Shown piece after piece: positions 49,961-60,000 of a stretch of 60,000 bases of DNA. Each line of letters begins with the position of its first letter. Positions within the stretch are counted from its first letter, which is position 1. Position numbers and translations under genes: made by a program. This DNA is from Tubiluchus corallicola (lineage: Eukaryota > Priapulida > Priapulimorpha > Priapulimorphida > Tubiluchidae), in contig JAQGDQ010000019.1 in assembly GCA_030141605.1 (NCBI GenBank), positions 622,001 through 682,000 on the forward strand, read 5' to 3'. A model generated the notes under the pieces. It saw only the letters and a program-made list of their open reading frames with translations. It had not been told where the DNA came from and did not search any database.

Positions 49961-52380
49961 ATCCAAGTACAACAATAATAATGTTGTAACTGCAACGTCA
50001 TTATGCTCACAGTATTGCTGTTGTATTCGTGCGAACTAGCAGTTTATTTTGTTAGATTTTTCACTTGGTTATCTCTTAACTCACTTCATTGCCTATGGCA
50101 GACAGCTTATGGGTATTGATGGTTTCTTGAAGATCAAAATAAGACTTCACCACTAACTGACTGCATTGCGTAATTGCTTTGTAACAACTTCGCTTCAATA
50201 AAAGCATAACGATTCTTAAGTTTCAAAGAGAAATTTGATAGAAAACGGGGGGTAATTGTAAGAAGAGTCGAAATAATTACAGCAATCTTTCATGAATGTC
50301 TGTTGCAGCAGGACGTAAAAACAAAAAAAGCCTCGAACTTTATATTTAAGAAAGAAATGCTCAACCATTTGCACAGTTTAAGAATGGATAGAGAGCACTA
50401 ATCTCTAACTTCTATGCTCCTAATTTTACGTCTTAAACTATTACAATACAGTTAACGAAATCACTGCATTTATATAGTAGGCAGGTAAAGATGAGAGAGT
50501 ACCTAAAACAAAATGTAATAGAATTTTTCTCTTCAAATTCTGTTAAAATATGGTTTCAAGTAGTATCTTCAACAAAAAGTCAGCCAAAATAGGGATCGGC
50601 ATTTTTGAGATATACGCATACTGTAGCCAAAAATCAGTTAGGCTTATAGGCGTAACTCCTGAACCATCGAGCATAGATGAAAAATATACGTGCATTATTG
50701 GCTGTTGGGAATGTGCACCATAAAGTTCCATAAATGTTGTCGTTTTTCATCTATGACATCATTATGACGTCACAAAAACATTATGACGTATTAAGAACAT
50801 ATCAGTACTTGCAACAGCATTTAATATCAGTTCACACATGGTTGACCTTGCATGTCGGCATTGTCTATTCACATCATTTCCTCGACATCAAGATTGTGCT
50901 TGTGACCGCCTAAAGTCGACTGTATCAGGCTCGATGATTTAAGAAATATAACAGATTTTTGGGTATTTGTGCATGCGTATATTGCAAAGTACTTTTTCCG
51001 ATTTTTGTGGAGTGTTGTGAATAATAACCGCTTAACATTCTTCTAAGAACTAACGAAAGTAAAAGAGCGAACTAAATTACATGTACTATAATTCAGAAAC
51101 TTCTTTCATGCTGCAATGACCACAATCATATCGCTCTTGAGAACAACAAATTAATAAGGAGTTACTGACTTAGCTAACTGACTAGTCATCTATTGATAAC
51201 TAATTAATAAGCAAATGTGGGGTTGGCTTCATAAGGGAAAGGTATTTGTGACGAATACTATTACATTGTGTTTTGTGCTGTTCGACTCTCACTCAGATTC
51301 ACTCAGACTCAAAGATAGTGTAAGTCCAGATTTGCTGGTTGATAAAAGTTTATTTTAACAACAGTTCTTTAAGTTGATAAGAAAGCAGAAACTGCTATAA
51401 CAAGAAGAATTGTAGAATCAAAACAGCACACAAGAAATAAAAGATAACAATTCAGGATGTAACCTATAGGCGATAACGACACACTTGATGTTAAACATGA
51501 GAAAAGAACGTCTTCTCTCGTCAGAAGCCAAGCAGGAATCCCCACGAGCTCTTATAGTTTGATCGCAAGGAAAACTTCTAAAAGCGCCTTCTGGGCACAG
51601 TTTAGCAAAAAAGTGTAGTGACCTGCGTTGTGTTGCTATAAGCTATCGAGCTTAGACATGTCACGTTTAGCAAGTACTTACGTTAACAATTTCAAGTTTA
51701 ACCACAAATAGACTATTGACGTTAATTAAAGTTATCAAAGAATATAGGCGAATTCTATACAAAGAAGTGAGGACAACAACAAAAGTATCAACAGGTACGA
51801 CATCAACAACAATAACAACAAAAACAACAACAACATCATCATCATCATCAATAACAACAATAAAAGTTTCGAATCGAGGACGACAACGCGAATGCAACAA
51901 TCTCAAAGCATCCACAAAAAAACAGTAACAAAGTATTACAAACTTTTATTTAACCATTTGTAAAGTCTTATTATGTGATGTAATTCGGTATTACGTATTT
52001 CGATTATTTCGATCTGTTGCGTCTCAGCCATTGTTTATCAGTGTAAGTCGGTTTCCTTGTATGTGCTCTTATTTCGTGCAATATTTACGCAAAGGCAGTC
52101 ACTGATGAGTAAATCCATACATTTCGCCTGCAGTCTGTTATTAAAAGCACATTGCATGGATGTAGAAGTTTTAAAACGACACACGGCGTAATGATTTTAT
52201 AATGTTGTGTACATTATTATTCTTTTCTATGTCATTATGAATACATCGCCTATATTATATATGCCTTCTCGCATGAAATACATAGGGCACATCAATGTAA
52301 TTACAGTTTTGTAAATTTTCAAGAAAAAAATGAAAGAATTTTCATGAAAATCATTTGATAGTTGTAGAAAAAACACGAAG
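49961..52380. other. Intergenic interval, no recognised gene
   Basis: AT-rich DNA with a few short non-conserved open frames. A perfect CRE palindrome TGACGTCA lies at 50,765-50,772 with a second TGACGT about 20 bp further on. At 51,770-51,860 there is an ACA/ATC trinucleotide-rich patch that creates Thr/Ser-rich and Val/Asp-rich frames. No exon or RNA gene was recognised. Confidence 0.4.
51770..51862. repeat. ACA/ATC trinucleotide-rich patch
   Basis: Imperfect runs of ACA, AAC and ATC trinucleotides; the Thr/Ser-rich frame across it is a composition artefact. Confidence 0.6.
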
Positions 52381-52383
52381 GTC

Positions 52384-52445
52384 CATTGGTAGAGTAGTGG
52401 CCTGTTTGTCATGACGGTCACAACTCGTGCTCTAAATAGCTTCAT
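52384..52445 (+). mobile_element. tRNA-like SINE relic, copy 2
   Basis: TGGTAGAGTAGTGG (52,387-52,400) matches an A box closely. About 15 bp downstream GGTCACAACTCGTGCTC is a weak B-box analogue of GGTTCGAATCC-type sequences. The half preceding it (GGTCCATTGGTAGAGTAGTG) is very tRNA-like. It could be a SINE head or a decayed tRNA gene. Confidence 0.4.
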
Positions 52446-52529
52446 TATATCAGTGCCTGGCCGAGTAATATATGAGGAGATTATATTTTCTTGTATATTA
52501 TTCATTATCTTCATCATTTTACGTCATCT

Positions 52530-52740
52530 CCATTGTAGGTGGCCTGTTTAGATTCTCAACTCACGTCTTCCTCTGTCAATCTTGCACATTCAGAATATTA
52601 GCTTTCAATCCAGTCCGTAACTTTGTAGATCATTTCCTTCGTTGTCTTCGTCTCCTACGCTTTCAACCGATGATACCTTCCAACAACAATCTTTACATCA
52701 CATTGGCACGAATGAAGTGGCCAAAATATTGAATTTTGTC
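52530..52740 (-). mobile_element. Non-LTR retrotransposon relic, C-terminal fragment
   Basis: The minus strand reads YFGHFIRANVM, then RLLLEGIIG, a stop, then KRRRRRQRRK and ENLNRPPTMEM. This follows the pattern FGH.MRR...LEG..EGKR.RGRQR at the C-terminus of LINE ORF2 proteins. Several in-frame stops show decay. It differs in sequence from the fragment at 2,430-2,890, so it belongs to a different copy or family. Confidence 0.6.
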
Positions 52741-52761
52741 GTAGTCGATTAGCATGTTATT

Positions 52762-52836
52762 TGCTTTCAAGAGTCTCAAAACAAAGCATGAGTGCATAAA
52801 CTAAATCAATGAGCTTCATTAACTTGACATGTTGTT
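52762..52836. repeat. Dispersed direct repeat, copy A
   Basis: TGCTTTCAAGAGTCTCAAAA, AAGCATGAGTGCA, then ATCAATGAGCTTCATTAACT and GACATGTT match copy B at 54,376-54,443 in the same order and orientation, with scattered substitutions and small indels. It lies next to the LINE fragment that ends near 52,740. Confidence 0.75.
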
Positions 52837-53241
52837 TAATAGTAGCAAACTAGAGATTAAAGTCATCCTCATCAGTCATCCTCAAAACTTTTTCATTTTT
52901 GTGTGATCTTTATAAAGTCCACATGAATTGTTTGGAGCTGTACTTTTGCTATCACTGCAACAACTACTGAAGACATATCAAGTAATACGAGACCAACAAG
53001 GTAGAAAGTAATATTTTGAATTTACTCGAACACCAGACTTCCGTAAATGCAGTATTAATATCCTTTCCTTGTGCTACTTATCAAATGTTGTACTTGTGTG
53101 GAACTGGTTTTTTCCTCCTAGTGATTCTGTTTGGTATCTTTTTCAACAATCTTTAGGTAATCCAATTAGCATAAAGGAATAGCCCCCACCCCCAAATATA
53201 ATAAGTGTAAAGCCAATTAATTGTAATGTGTAATGCTGTGA

Positions 53242-53497
53242 ATGGCTAACAGACAAAACATGCGTATGTCTAGAATGTCGAACGAGGAAGCTACGCACTC
53301 TCTGCGTGTGCGTAAGTTTACGTCCATATCTAACCCGGCAAAACGACCAGCTAGTGGCAGTCAACATAACAAGAGAGTGGCTTCAGCGGCTGACAGCGGT
53401 TCGACTGAAACTCTCCGGAAGCATTCAACAGTTACTACCGTGACATTGGCGTCTTGGAAAGCGACAAAAAAGTTTCGTTATTCACAGTTTCTTTGTG
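53242..53497 (+). CDS. Possible first coding exon of an unidentified gene
   Basis: An open frame from an ATG at 53,242 runs about 85 codons to a strong donor, TTTGT followed by GTAAGTAACT, at about 53,498. The block is clearly more GC- and CpG-rich than its surroundings. The product starts MANRQNMRMSRMSNEEATHS, is Ser/Thr/Lys/Arg-rich and looks disordered, like the N-terminus of a nuclear or cytoskeletal protein. No downstream exon was recognised in the remaining 6.5 kb, and no family is evident. It may equally be a CpG-richer promoter block that happens to be open. Confidence 0.3.
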
Positions 53498-53984
53498 TAA
53501 GTAACTGAAAGTTTTACTATCGCATTCAGTAAACAAAATATGGTTGCATTTTAGTCAATTTGCAAAAGGTTCAGTTAATATAATGCAGTATGACTTCTAA
53601 TTAAAATTAATATTCTTTGTCTTTCTAATATTTTTTTTCTATTTTTTGGTTTGTGCGTTTCAATTGATTATAGTCATTTTTCCTGATTTTAATACACGAA
53701 GTTAAAATCTCAACAGCGTACATTTAAGTAAACAAACAATAATATAAAGTTTTTAAAATCATGACTATTTCGAATAATCATTAGTCGTTGATAAATAATT
53801 AATAACAGTTATCGATTAGTAATTGGTAAGCAACGGTTTAATTGATCAACGTATTCGGGAGGAGTTAAGCGAATACGAAAAAATCCAATCAATAAACATT
53901 CGTCAATTTTTATAATAAGAAAAGCATCAAATTTGGTGTGCGAAGTGATGGAATTAATTCACAATCATTCAATTTGGAAAGCAT

Positions 53985-54062
53985 TATTGTCCGAGTGAAG
54001 GGAAATGTGAAAAGTCGACACAGGGACTAGGATTTGAACTAGGGTACCATTTGATATATTAA
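53985..54062 (-). mobile_element. tRNA-derived SINE-like relic, copy 3
   Basis: On the minus strand AGTTCAAATCC (complement of 54,030-54,040) is a near-perfect B box, preceded by GGTACCCT. Downstream GACTTTTCACATTTCC matches the downstream part of the copy at 49,862-49,960. No clear A box was found, so the head is probably truncated. Confidence 0.45.
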
Positions 54063-54239
54063 TTGTGTAAATCCGCCAGAACATCTTTGGCGTAAAATGT
54101 GTTGAATAACATGCATGTGATTCGTAATTGATGCTAAATGTATAATACAGTACTTACCCCTTTTTTCTTGATGGAATAAACATTAAACAATAGAAAAATA
54201 AACATTTTTGAAAAGTTTCTTTCATACTTCACGAAACAA

Positions 54240-54443
<204 letters not shown>

Positions 54444-54849
54444 TATAAAATGTGTTAACTGTTCGATTATTAGTTTTCCGTTGCGTATTTGATACTGACA
54501 TAATAACTGACTGACTGCATACACTTACTTTAATAAATAATTAAACCACTAAGACATTGAGTGTGCGACGTTTCATCATTGGTGCGATTTGGTTTCATCT
54601 CATATAAGAAATCACATCTATTTCTAAAGAGGCAGCTTTCCCAATATTTGGGCAGAAAGTTGTGCTTGGAGTTCGGTGCAGCTTACCTGATCTAGAACAA
54701 CCTACGTTTAGACTAAAAAACAATGGTATTGAATTTAAGTGCATAATAGCAAGTAGTGATAACAACAACTCTACAAATTAATCCATACATAAACACTAAC
54801 ACGAATCTTTCTTTTCTGCTTTTGTGTTAACAATACACCTAAAGTCTTA

Positions 54850-56320
54850 ACATATTGTAATACAGGACAGTATGATGACGACACCTCGATATATTTGGCC
54901 CATGAAAATCTAGCAATAGCTCAACGACTTATAGAACAAGACATCGCATACATTAAGATAACATTTACTTATTTAAAACTTAAATTAAATAAAACCAAAG
55001 CAGATGTCATGGTGCTCTCCTCAAATGACAATATAACATGTTTTCAAATAAAAGTAGAAAACAATATAATAAAGCAGAAAAATATTATGAATTTCTTGGC
55101 ATCGGCGTAGATAATGAAGTTTCGTGAGACAATCACTTTAATAAAATTGACGAAAATATTGCATGCAGAACGTCCTACTTAAGGCGAGTCAAAGAACCTA
55201 CTCAATTAACTAAACAGACAAGGTTGTTAATTTACGAAACTGTCATTCTACCCCACATTTTATACGGACGCATACTATTTCACAAAGTCTCAAGAGAGAT
55301 GTGTAATAAATTAAACAGTCTTCAAAATTATAATTTTCTTAAGATTTGTCTCTGGTTTATCAAACAAAACATCTCTGATCACAAATTAAACTTCTGCCTG
55401 TAACTGATTTAAGAATCTCATTTAAAATTCCAATTTTACAAGCATTTAAAAACTACTATACAATCCTATTCTCCTACAAATATATCAATAATATTACTTT
55501 CAACCTAAAACACATAATGTTAAACAAACACATACTAATAACAATGCAGCAATAATTCTATCTCGAAACAAGCAGTTCAGCTCGGGATTAAAATCCACAC
55601 TTTAAATTATTATCAAAATCCTACATATGTTAATGATATATATATATATATAAATAAAATATATATATATATATATTCTTCCACAAATTTTATTTGTTCA
55701 CCCTTAACACCACCAGTATATATCGTAAGTAGTTTGTATTATAATTTGCGTATAATATTGTAGCTTTTTTTTAATTTCTGTGCACAGTAGTTTTAGTTTC
55801 GCATTTGTCTGTAACAGTTGTGTGAATTTGTTCTTGTATGCTTTTATGCTTATGAACATCGATTTTATTGGCAAATAACGATTGTTATTAGATATCAAAC
55901 ATATACATTCGTCTCCGTAGTGTGTGCTTCACTGCTCACACATGTATATCGTAGCTGGGACTAAAAAAATACATAGTTTGGCATCTTCTTACACCACTTG
56001 CGAATTTCAGTTCTTTTAGATGCATTATTTGTAACGCTCCTGTAGTATTCATGACCATTCTCCCATCTCCATTATAGCCTACGTGTGGTTCATGAGGGAC
56101 CACGAGTGTTTAATGAATATGTCTCTAACGTATCTCAAATTAGTCAAAATCTTTTCTAAAGAGAGCAATCTATCAGTTGGCAGGCTATAGAATCAAACAT
56201 CCCAATTTTAAACAACAGTTAATGCACAAAGAATCAAATCAAAACAACTAGGAGTAAACCTAGCTATTCTCATTTAGGTAACTGGTGCTAGAACTTATTA
56301 CCTAAAAAGTAAAAATGTGC
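54850..56320 (+). mobile_element. Decayed non-LTR retrotransposon with reverse-transcriptase catalytic region
   Basis: At 54,871 the plus strand reads YDDDTSIYLAHENLAIAQ, equivalent to the YADDT catalytic motif (FADD/YADD) of LINE reverse transcriptases. It is followed by LKLNKTKADVMVLSS, then, after frame changes, TRLLIYETVILPHILYG, typical of the thumb and C-terminal segment. Near 56,240-56,310 a further broken piece reads SKPSYSHLGNWC and NLLP, like the terminal YLGPKLWNNLP motif. Stops and frameshifts are frequent. The Ala to Asp change in YADD would itself be unusual, although decay explains it. A TA-rich microsatellite at 55,638-55,674 interrupts the element. Confidence 0.8.
55638..55674. 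repeat. (TA)n microsatellite inside the LINE relic
   Basis: Two short TA runs separated by TAAATAAA. Simple sequence inserted or expanded within the decayed element. Confidence 0.9.
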
Positions 56321-57420
56321 TGACGTGTGCACCCTAGATATATAGATAGATAGATGGACAGACAAGTTTATTTCAGATGTTTCGTCCATGTAGCATAAGA
56401 TACAGTTCTAAAAAATTAAAAAGTAATAACTACATTCCAATATGTACAAAGACAAATTGCAAAGGTAAAACAAAATAAATGAATAAATTACCTCACGTTG
56501 CCAAGAAGATCAATAATGTGTTTTCTGATGACCGAGTAAAAATTACATACAATAAAAGTACTAAAACACGAGGATAAAAGCGCAGTGCACCGATCTGACG
56601 CATATTTATAATGTTCCGCAAAGATGCTATCTAGTCTCGGACTCTTATTAGATGAGAGCTATTAGACCGTATTTTTCATTTCTGAGTGAGTTATATGACA
56701 TAAATGGATCTATGTTTCCTGAAAACCTAGTTCTAAGGACTAGTGAGTAGCCCAGTGTTATTGCGTGTCCCTAGCGACCGAAGCTAACTAACGCTGATCC
56801 TGGTTTGAGAAGTGACCACCAGTTCCAATACTCATCCTAGCGCGCTGAATCTGTCATACTGTCCATGGGTGAGTCAGCTCTGCCGCTGCTTTAATGTATG
56901 AATGCAAAATATTATCCTTGATAATGAGATACATTCAATGAAATTGACTAGGCCATAGACTGAGTGTCAGAATCCAGCTTGCAGAGTGCCAACTGCATAA
57001 AAAGCAATAATATTACCGTTGTGGTCATCTCTATGCACCTTCGCCCACCTATATTTTAATGTATTCTCTGTGTTTGCTATTCTCTGTGTGCCCTGATTAA
57101 GTGTGTACCTGCTGCTGTTAGCAGGGTGTTTCTGCACGATATGCCATGCATTTGAAGCAGAATTATTATGTAAAGTTGATGTACGCATGTTCACTCAGAG
57201 GGCATATCTGTAATAATTCTAACGATTTATCAGGGCATAATCGTATCCACGTGCGTCGTGATCGCTAGGGGGAAAAATAAGCTTTTGTTCGTTGATATTT
57301 TCATTGTCACCATTGCTATTACACTGCTACTCTTGTGTAGGCACCTGCGCCGTTGTTTCTGCTGTAGTTGTTTGCACTTTCGCCATCGCTAAAGTTGTCA
57401 CTTTTGTTTTGTTATCATAA
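56321..57420. other. Intergenic interval, no recognised gene
   Basis: Begins with a short GATA/TAGA run near 56,337-56,355 that may belong to the LINE tail. The rest is unremarkable AT-rich DNA with a locally higher-GC block around 56,760-57,160, in which a 75-codon minus-strand frame has no recognisable domain. Confidence 0.4.
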
Positions 57421-57426
57421 TAACAC

Positions 57427-57525
57427 AATGATGATGATGATGACGATGATGACAATAATAATAATGATGATGATGACGATACTGATAATAATAAAAATAA
57501 TAATAATAATAACAACAACAACAAC

Positions 57526-57609
<84 letters not shown>
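57427..57609. repeat. Compound (ATG)n/(AAT)n/(AAC)n microsatellite
   Basis: ATG and ACG trinucleotides grade into AAC and then about 28 AAT units. Met/Ile-rich and Leu/Ser-rich frames across it are artefacts of the repeat. Confidence 0.97.
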
Positions 57610-57984
57610 TATAGTAAAAGTAATTGTAATAGCAATAATAACAACAGCAATGACGATGGTGGTGGCGAATGCCTATGTTGGTTTTACCCTCAATGTCTTT
57701 GTTGTCGATATTTCGGACTCCAACAAATGAAGGAGGTGCATTCTAGCCAAACTCTTTTTTGTGCTTTGCTGAGACAAATTAGCACGAAGTTTCTGCAATC
57801 GATCTATTTTCACTTCACCACATTGTTGTCGTTGTCACAATGTCACTCATTTTGGACCCAAATTGTTGGTATCCTTTTTGTAGTTATTGCTGTGTAATTG
57901 CTGCTGCGGCTATGCAATTGCTTGTTTGCTATCTTTCTTATGCTTATACTATATCTCAGTTACTTATTACTGGCAGTATCCACC

Positions 57985-58992
57985 CACTTCGCCAGTTGTG
58001 CAGTTTACCAGTTGTAGAATTCGCCAGTGGTAGAGTTCGCCAATGGTATGCTTCGCAGTGGTGCAGTTCGCCAGTGTTACAGTTCGCCGGCGATACATTT
58101 CGTCAGTGGCATACTTTGCACTTCGCCAGTAGTACATTTCGCTAGTAAGATCTTTTTGGTATATGTTATTACCACATTCTTTTAACAAAATGTTTTAGTT
58201 CGCCTTTGGTACATTTCGCCAGTTGTATATTTCGACAGTAAATTTTTTCTGTTACATGTTACTAACTTATCTTTAACAAAATGTTTCAGTTTGTCAGTTT
58301 ACTTATTACGTTTACACTTTGTCATTATTATAACACAAGTTACTACTTCATAGTTTGCCAGCGATCAATCATTTTAAAGGTTATACCTGAAGTCAAGAAG
58401 TTATTGAAAACAGAATGGTTAAGAAGAAGCTAGATATTTGTTATACTGAAATGCCATATATTATGTTTGTTATTCTTGGCCATCTATAATGCAGTTATCT
58501 ATAAGAACAAACACTGAAAGGCAACTATGCATTATGCATTGGCACAACTAATTCGGACAAAAATTTATGTTTAGACTTTTGACTAACCTTTACTACTCAG
58601 GTTTAATGTGTTTCGTAATAATTATGATCAATTTAATGTTTTTGTGAGTTAAGAGGTATTGTGTTTTTACATGACACGTGTATTCCCAATTTACTTATTT
58701 GTTCCTAAAATCATACACTTTCAGATGCAGTACGTGTAGTATACAATAAAAATATACAATAACTGCAACAGTGTACAATAATATATAGCAGACAAATACT
58801 ACTGGCGGAATATACTATTTGTCAAGTGGGTACTGGCGAACTGTACCACCGGTAAACTGAAACATTTTGTTAAAATAATGAGGTAATAACATAACGGAGA
58901 ATGTTTACTGGCGAAATGTAATACTGCCAAAAACATATCACTGGCAAAGTGTATCATTGGCGAACTGTACCACTGTCGAACCGCACCACTGG
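57985..58992. mobile_element. Foldback-like element with inverted arms made of about 16-bp tandem units
   Basis: The left block, about 57,985-58,300, consists of variants of AGTTCGCCAGTGGTAC repeated about ten times at 15-17 bp spacing. A longer unit then contains TATGTTATTACCACATTCTT, AACAAAATGTTT and AGTTCGCC, partly repeated. The right block, about 58,800-58,992, holds the reverse complement of the same units, including ACTGGCGAA, the same AACATTTTGTTAAAAT segment and the GGTAATAACATAAC segment. A unique spacer of about 500 bp (58,300-58,800) separates them. Long inverted termini built from short tandem repeats are the defining architecture of Drosophila Foldback/Galileo-type elements. No transposase is present. 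Confidence 0.75.
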
Positions 58993-59004
58993 CAAAGTGA
59001 CATA

Positions 59005-60000
59005 CAATCATTACTGCATACAATGAAAATACCTACTACTAATTTTGAATCAAAACCAGTTGTATCAAACCCAGAACCTAGCTTGCAGTGTGGAAACCTC
59101 CGTAGAAAATAAGACAATGAGCCAAGTCTTAGCCACGTTTGGATGTACAGACACCCTTCTTTTACTGTAAGCTGGAAGCAGTGCGGCAGGTGAAGTTACC
59201 GAGCAGGAATTTTGTTCCAAGTCAATCATCCAGTTAGTGATCAGGCTCATCCGCTACTTAATAGTCGTAGCCAAGAGCACGTTCCAGCTATTTTGACGAT
59301 ACACGATACAGGTATTCTGCCGCTGAAAATGCCACTTCTGTGCCATTAGTTCTGTCGTCGTTGTTGGCGATGTAGCTGGTAAATCAGAAGTCAGTCGTCA
59401 TGATGTAGGAAACTGCGTTCTGGCAGTGTAATTAGAGCAATCTAATTCTCACTCGGGAGATGAGCGATTGTCATCTGCGGTGTTATTTGAACTGTCGCAT
59501 TTTTGTCTACTTCCAAGTTATTGTTGCGAGAAAGATTTTTCTGACCGGATTAAGCCAGATTATTGCTTGATAAAACAATAAGGTTTTCAGTTTTGTTTCA
59601 ACATCGTAATCACGGTTAATAATTGCGTGTCGCGAAAAAAAGACAAAAGACATTTTGCAGCTTGGCGGCGAACGCTTATATCATTTATATTCGCGCCGCA
59701 CTATACGCCGCTTCTGTATTATAAAGAAATCGAAGCAAAAATCAAGATGTTGATTGTAGAGAAAATTAGGAAGCAATGTAAGCTTTTACAAAACATTTCT
59801 CTTGCACGTGCTGGGAACTCTTAATGGAAAAGAACATACAAAAATGAATTGAAATTTGTGAACAATTCGTTTCAGAAAACATTGTTTCAAGTGCTTGCGA
59901 TAATCATGTTCTGAAGTGCTTGTAGGAAGGAATTGTTTGAAATCTTTATTATTAAATAAATATTGACCGTTGTGTATTTTGTTGTCAAATAGTACGAAAA
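59005..60000. other. Right-edge interval, no recognised gene
   Basis: GC content rises modestly here (for example 59,080-59,480 and 59,620-59,720). Short open frames on both strands at 59,065-59,250 and 59,627-59,824 have no recognisable domain. CGGCGAACGC and CGCGCCGCAC near 59,670-59,700 form a small CpG-containing patch that might belong to a promoter of a gene outside the window. Confidence 0.3.

Noticed and set aside
57327-57730. Leu/Ser-rich and Ile-rich open frames
   Set aside because: They run through the compound ATG/AAT/AAC microsatellite and are simple-sequence artefacts.
57840-58188. Overlapping frames of 101 and 73 residues rich in Tyr/Trp/Cys
   Set aside because: They translate the 16-bp tandem units of the foldback-like element; the apparent protein repeat follows from the DNA repeat and its period is not a multiple of three.
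57985-58992. CRISPR-like repeat array
   Set aside because: Units are contiguous and imperfect with no spacers of constant length, they occur in both orientations, and the context is eukaryotic.

Overview
This window looks like nuclear DNA of an AT-rich invertebrate animal. Three conserved eukaryotic genes are split by AT-rich introns with GT-AG borders. The intergenic DNA holds microsatellites, decayed non-LTR retrotransposons, tRNA-like SINE relics and inverted-repeat elements. There is nothing bacterial: no operons, no long intronless ORFs, no CRISPR. The species cannot be named. A non-vertebrate is favoured because the DPH6 gene encodes the long form with RidA-like domains, whereas vertebrate DPH6 is short.

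Layout. (1) 1-8,921, minus strand: DRAP1 (NC2-alpha), a histone-fold transcription corepressor subunit; seven exons are visible and the gene runs off the left edge. Its intron 2 has the 5' splice site and branch point of a U12-type (minor spliceosome) intron, and its intron 5 holds a LINE fragment. (2) 8,922-12,083: intergenic. (3) 12,084-21,890, minus strand: golgin-84 (GOLGA5), complete in 12 coding exons, about 708 residues, with a C-terminal membrane anchor. (4) 21,891-30,871: a gene-poor interval with a CpG-containing patch carrying an NRF1-like palindrome, a degenerate A-rich array, a (GA)n tract, a pair of inverted 75-bp repeats, a decayed CR1/L2-like LINE and a T-rich tandem array. (5) 30,872-46,636, plus strand: DPH6 (diphthine-ammonia ligase), complete in 15 coding exons, about 694 residues. 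Its introns hold a roughly 1.9-kb foldback element, a LINE/SINE-type tail with an (ATT)n tract, and a 46-bp triple repeat. Its stop codon lies inside repeat-like sequence. (6) 46,637-60,000: accessory repeat territory with LINE relics, SINE-like relics, a 133-bp (CA)n tract, a possible orphan first exon, and a Foldback-like element whose inverted arms are built from about 16-bp units.

The three genes are housekeeping functions (RNA polymerase II regulation, Golgi ribbon tethering, diphthamide synthesis on elongation factor 2) with no evident shared pathway. Exon borders were placed by hand from splice signals, reading-frame continuity and family knowledge, without alignment or transcript data. 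The most unusual items are the U12-type intron, the two foldback structures, and the repeat-encoded C-terminus of DPH6.
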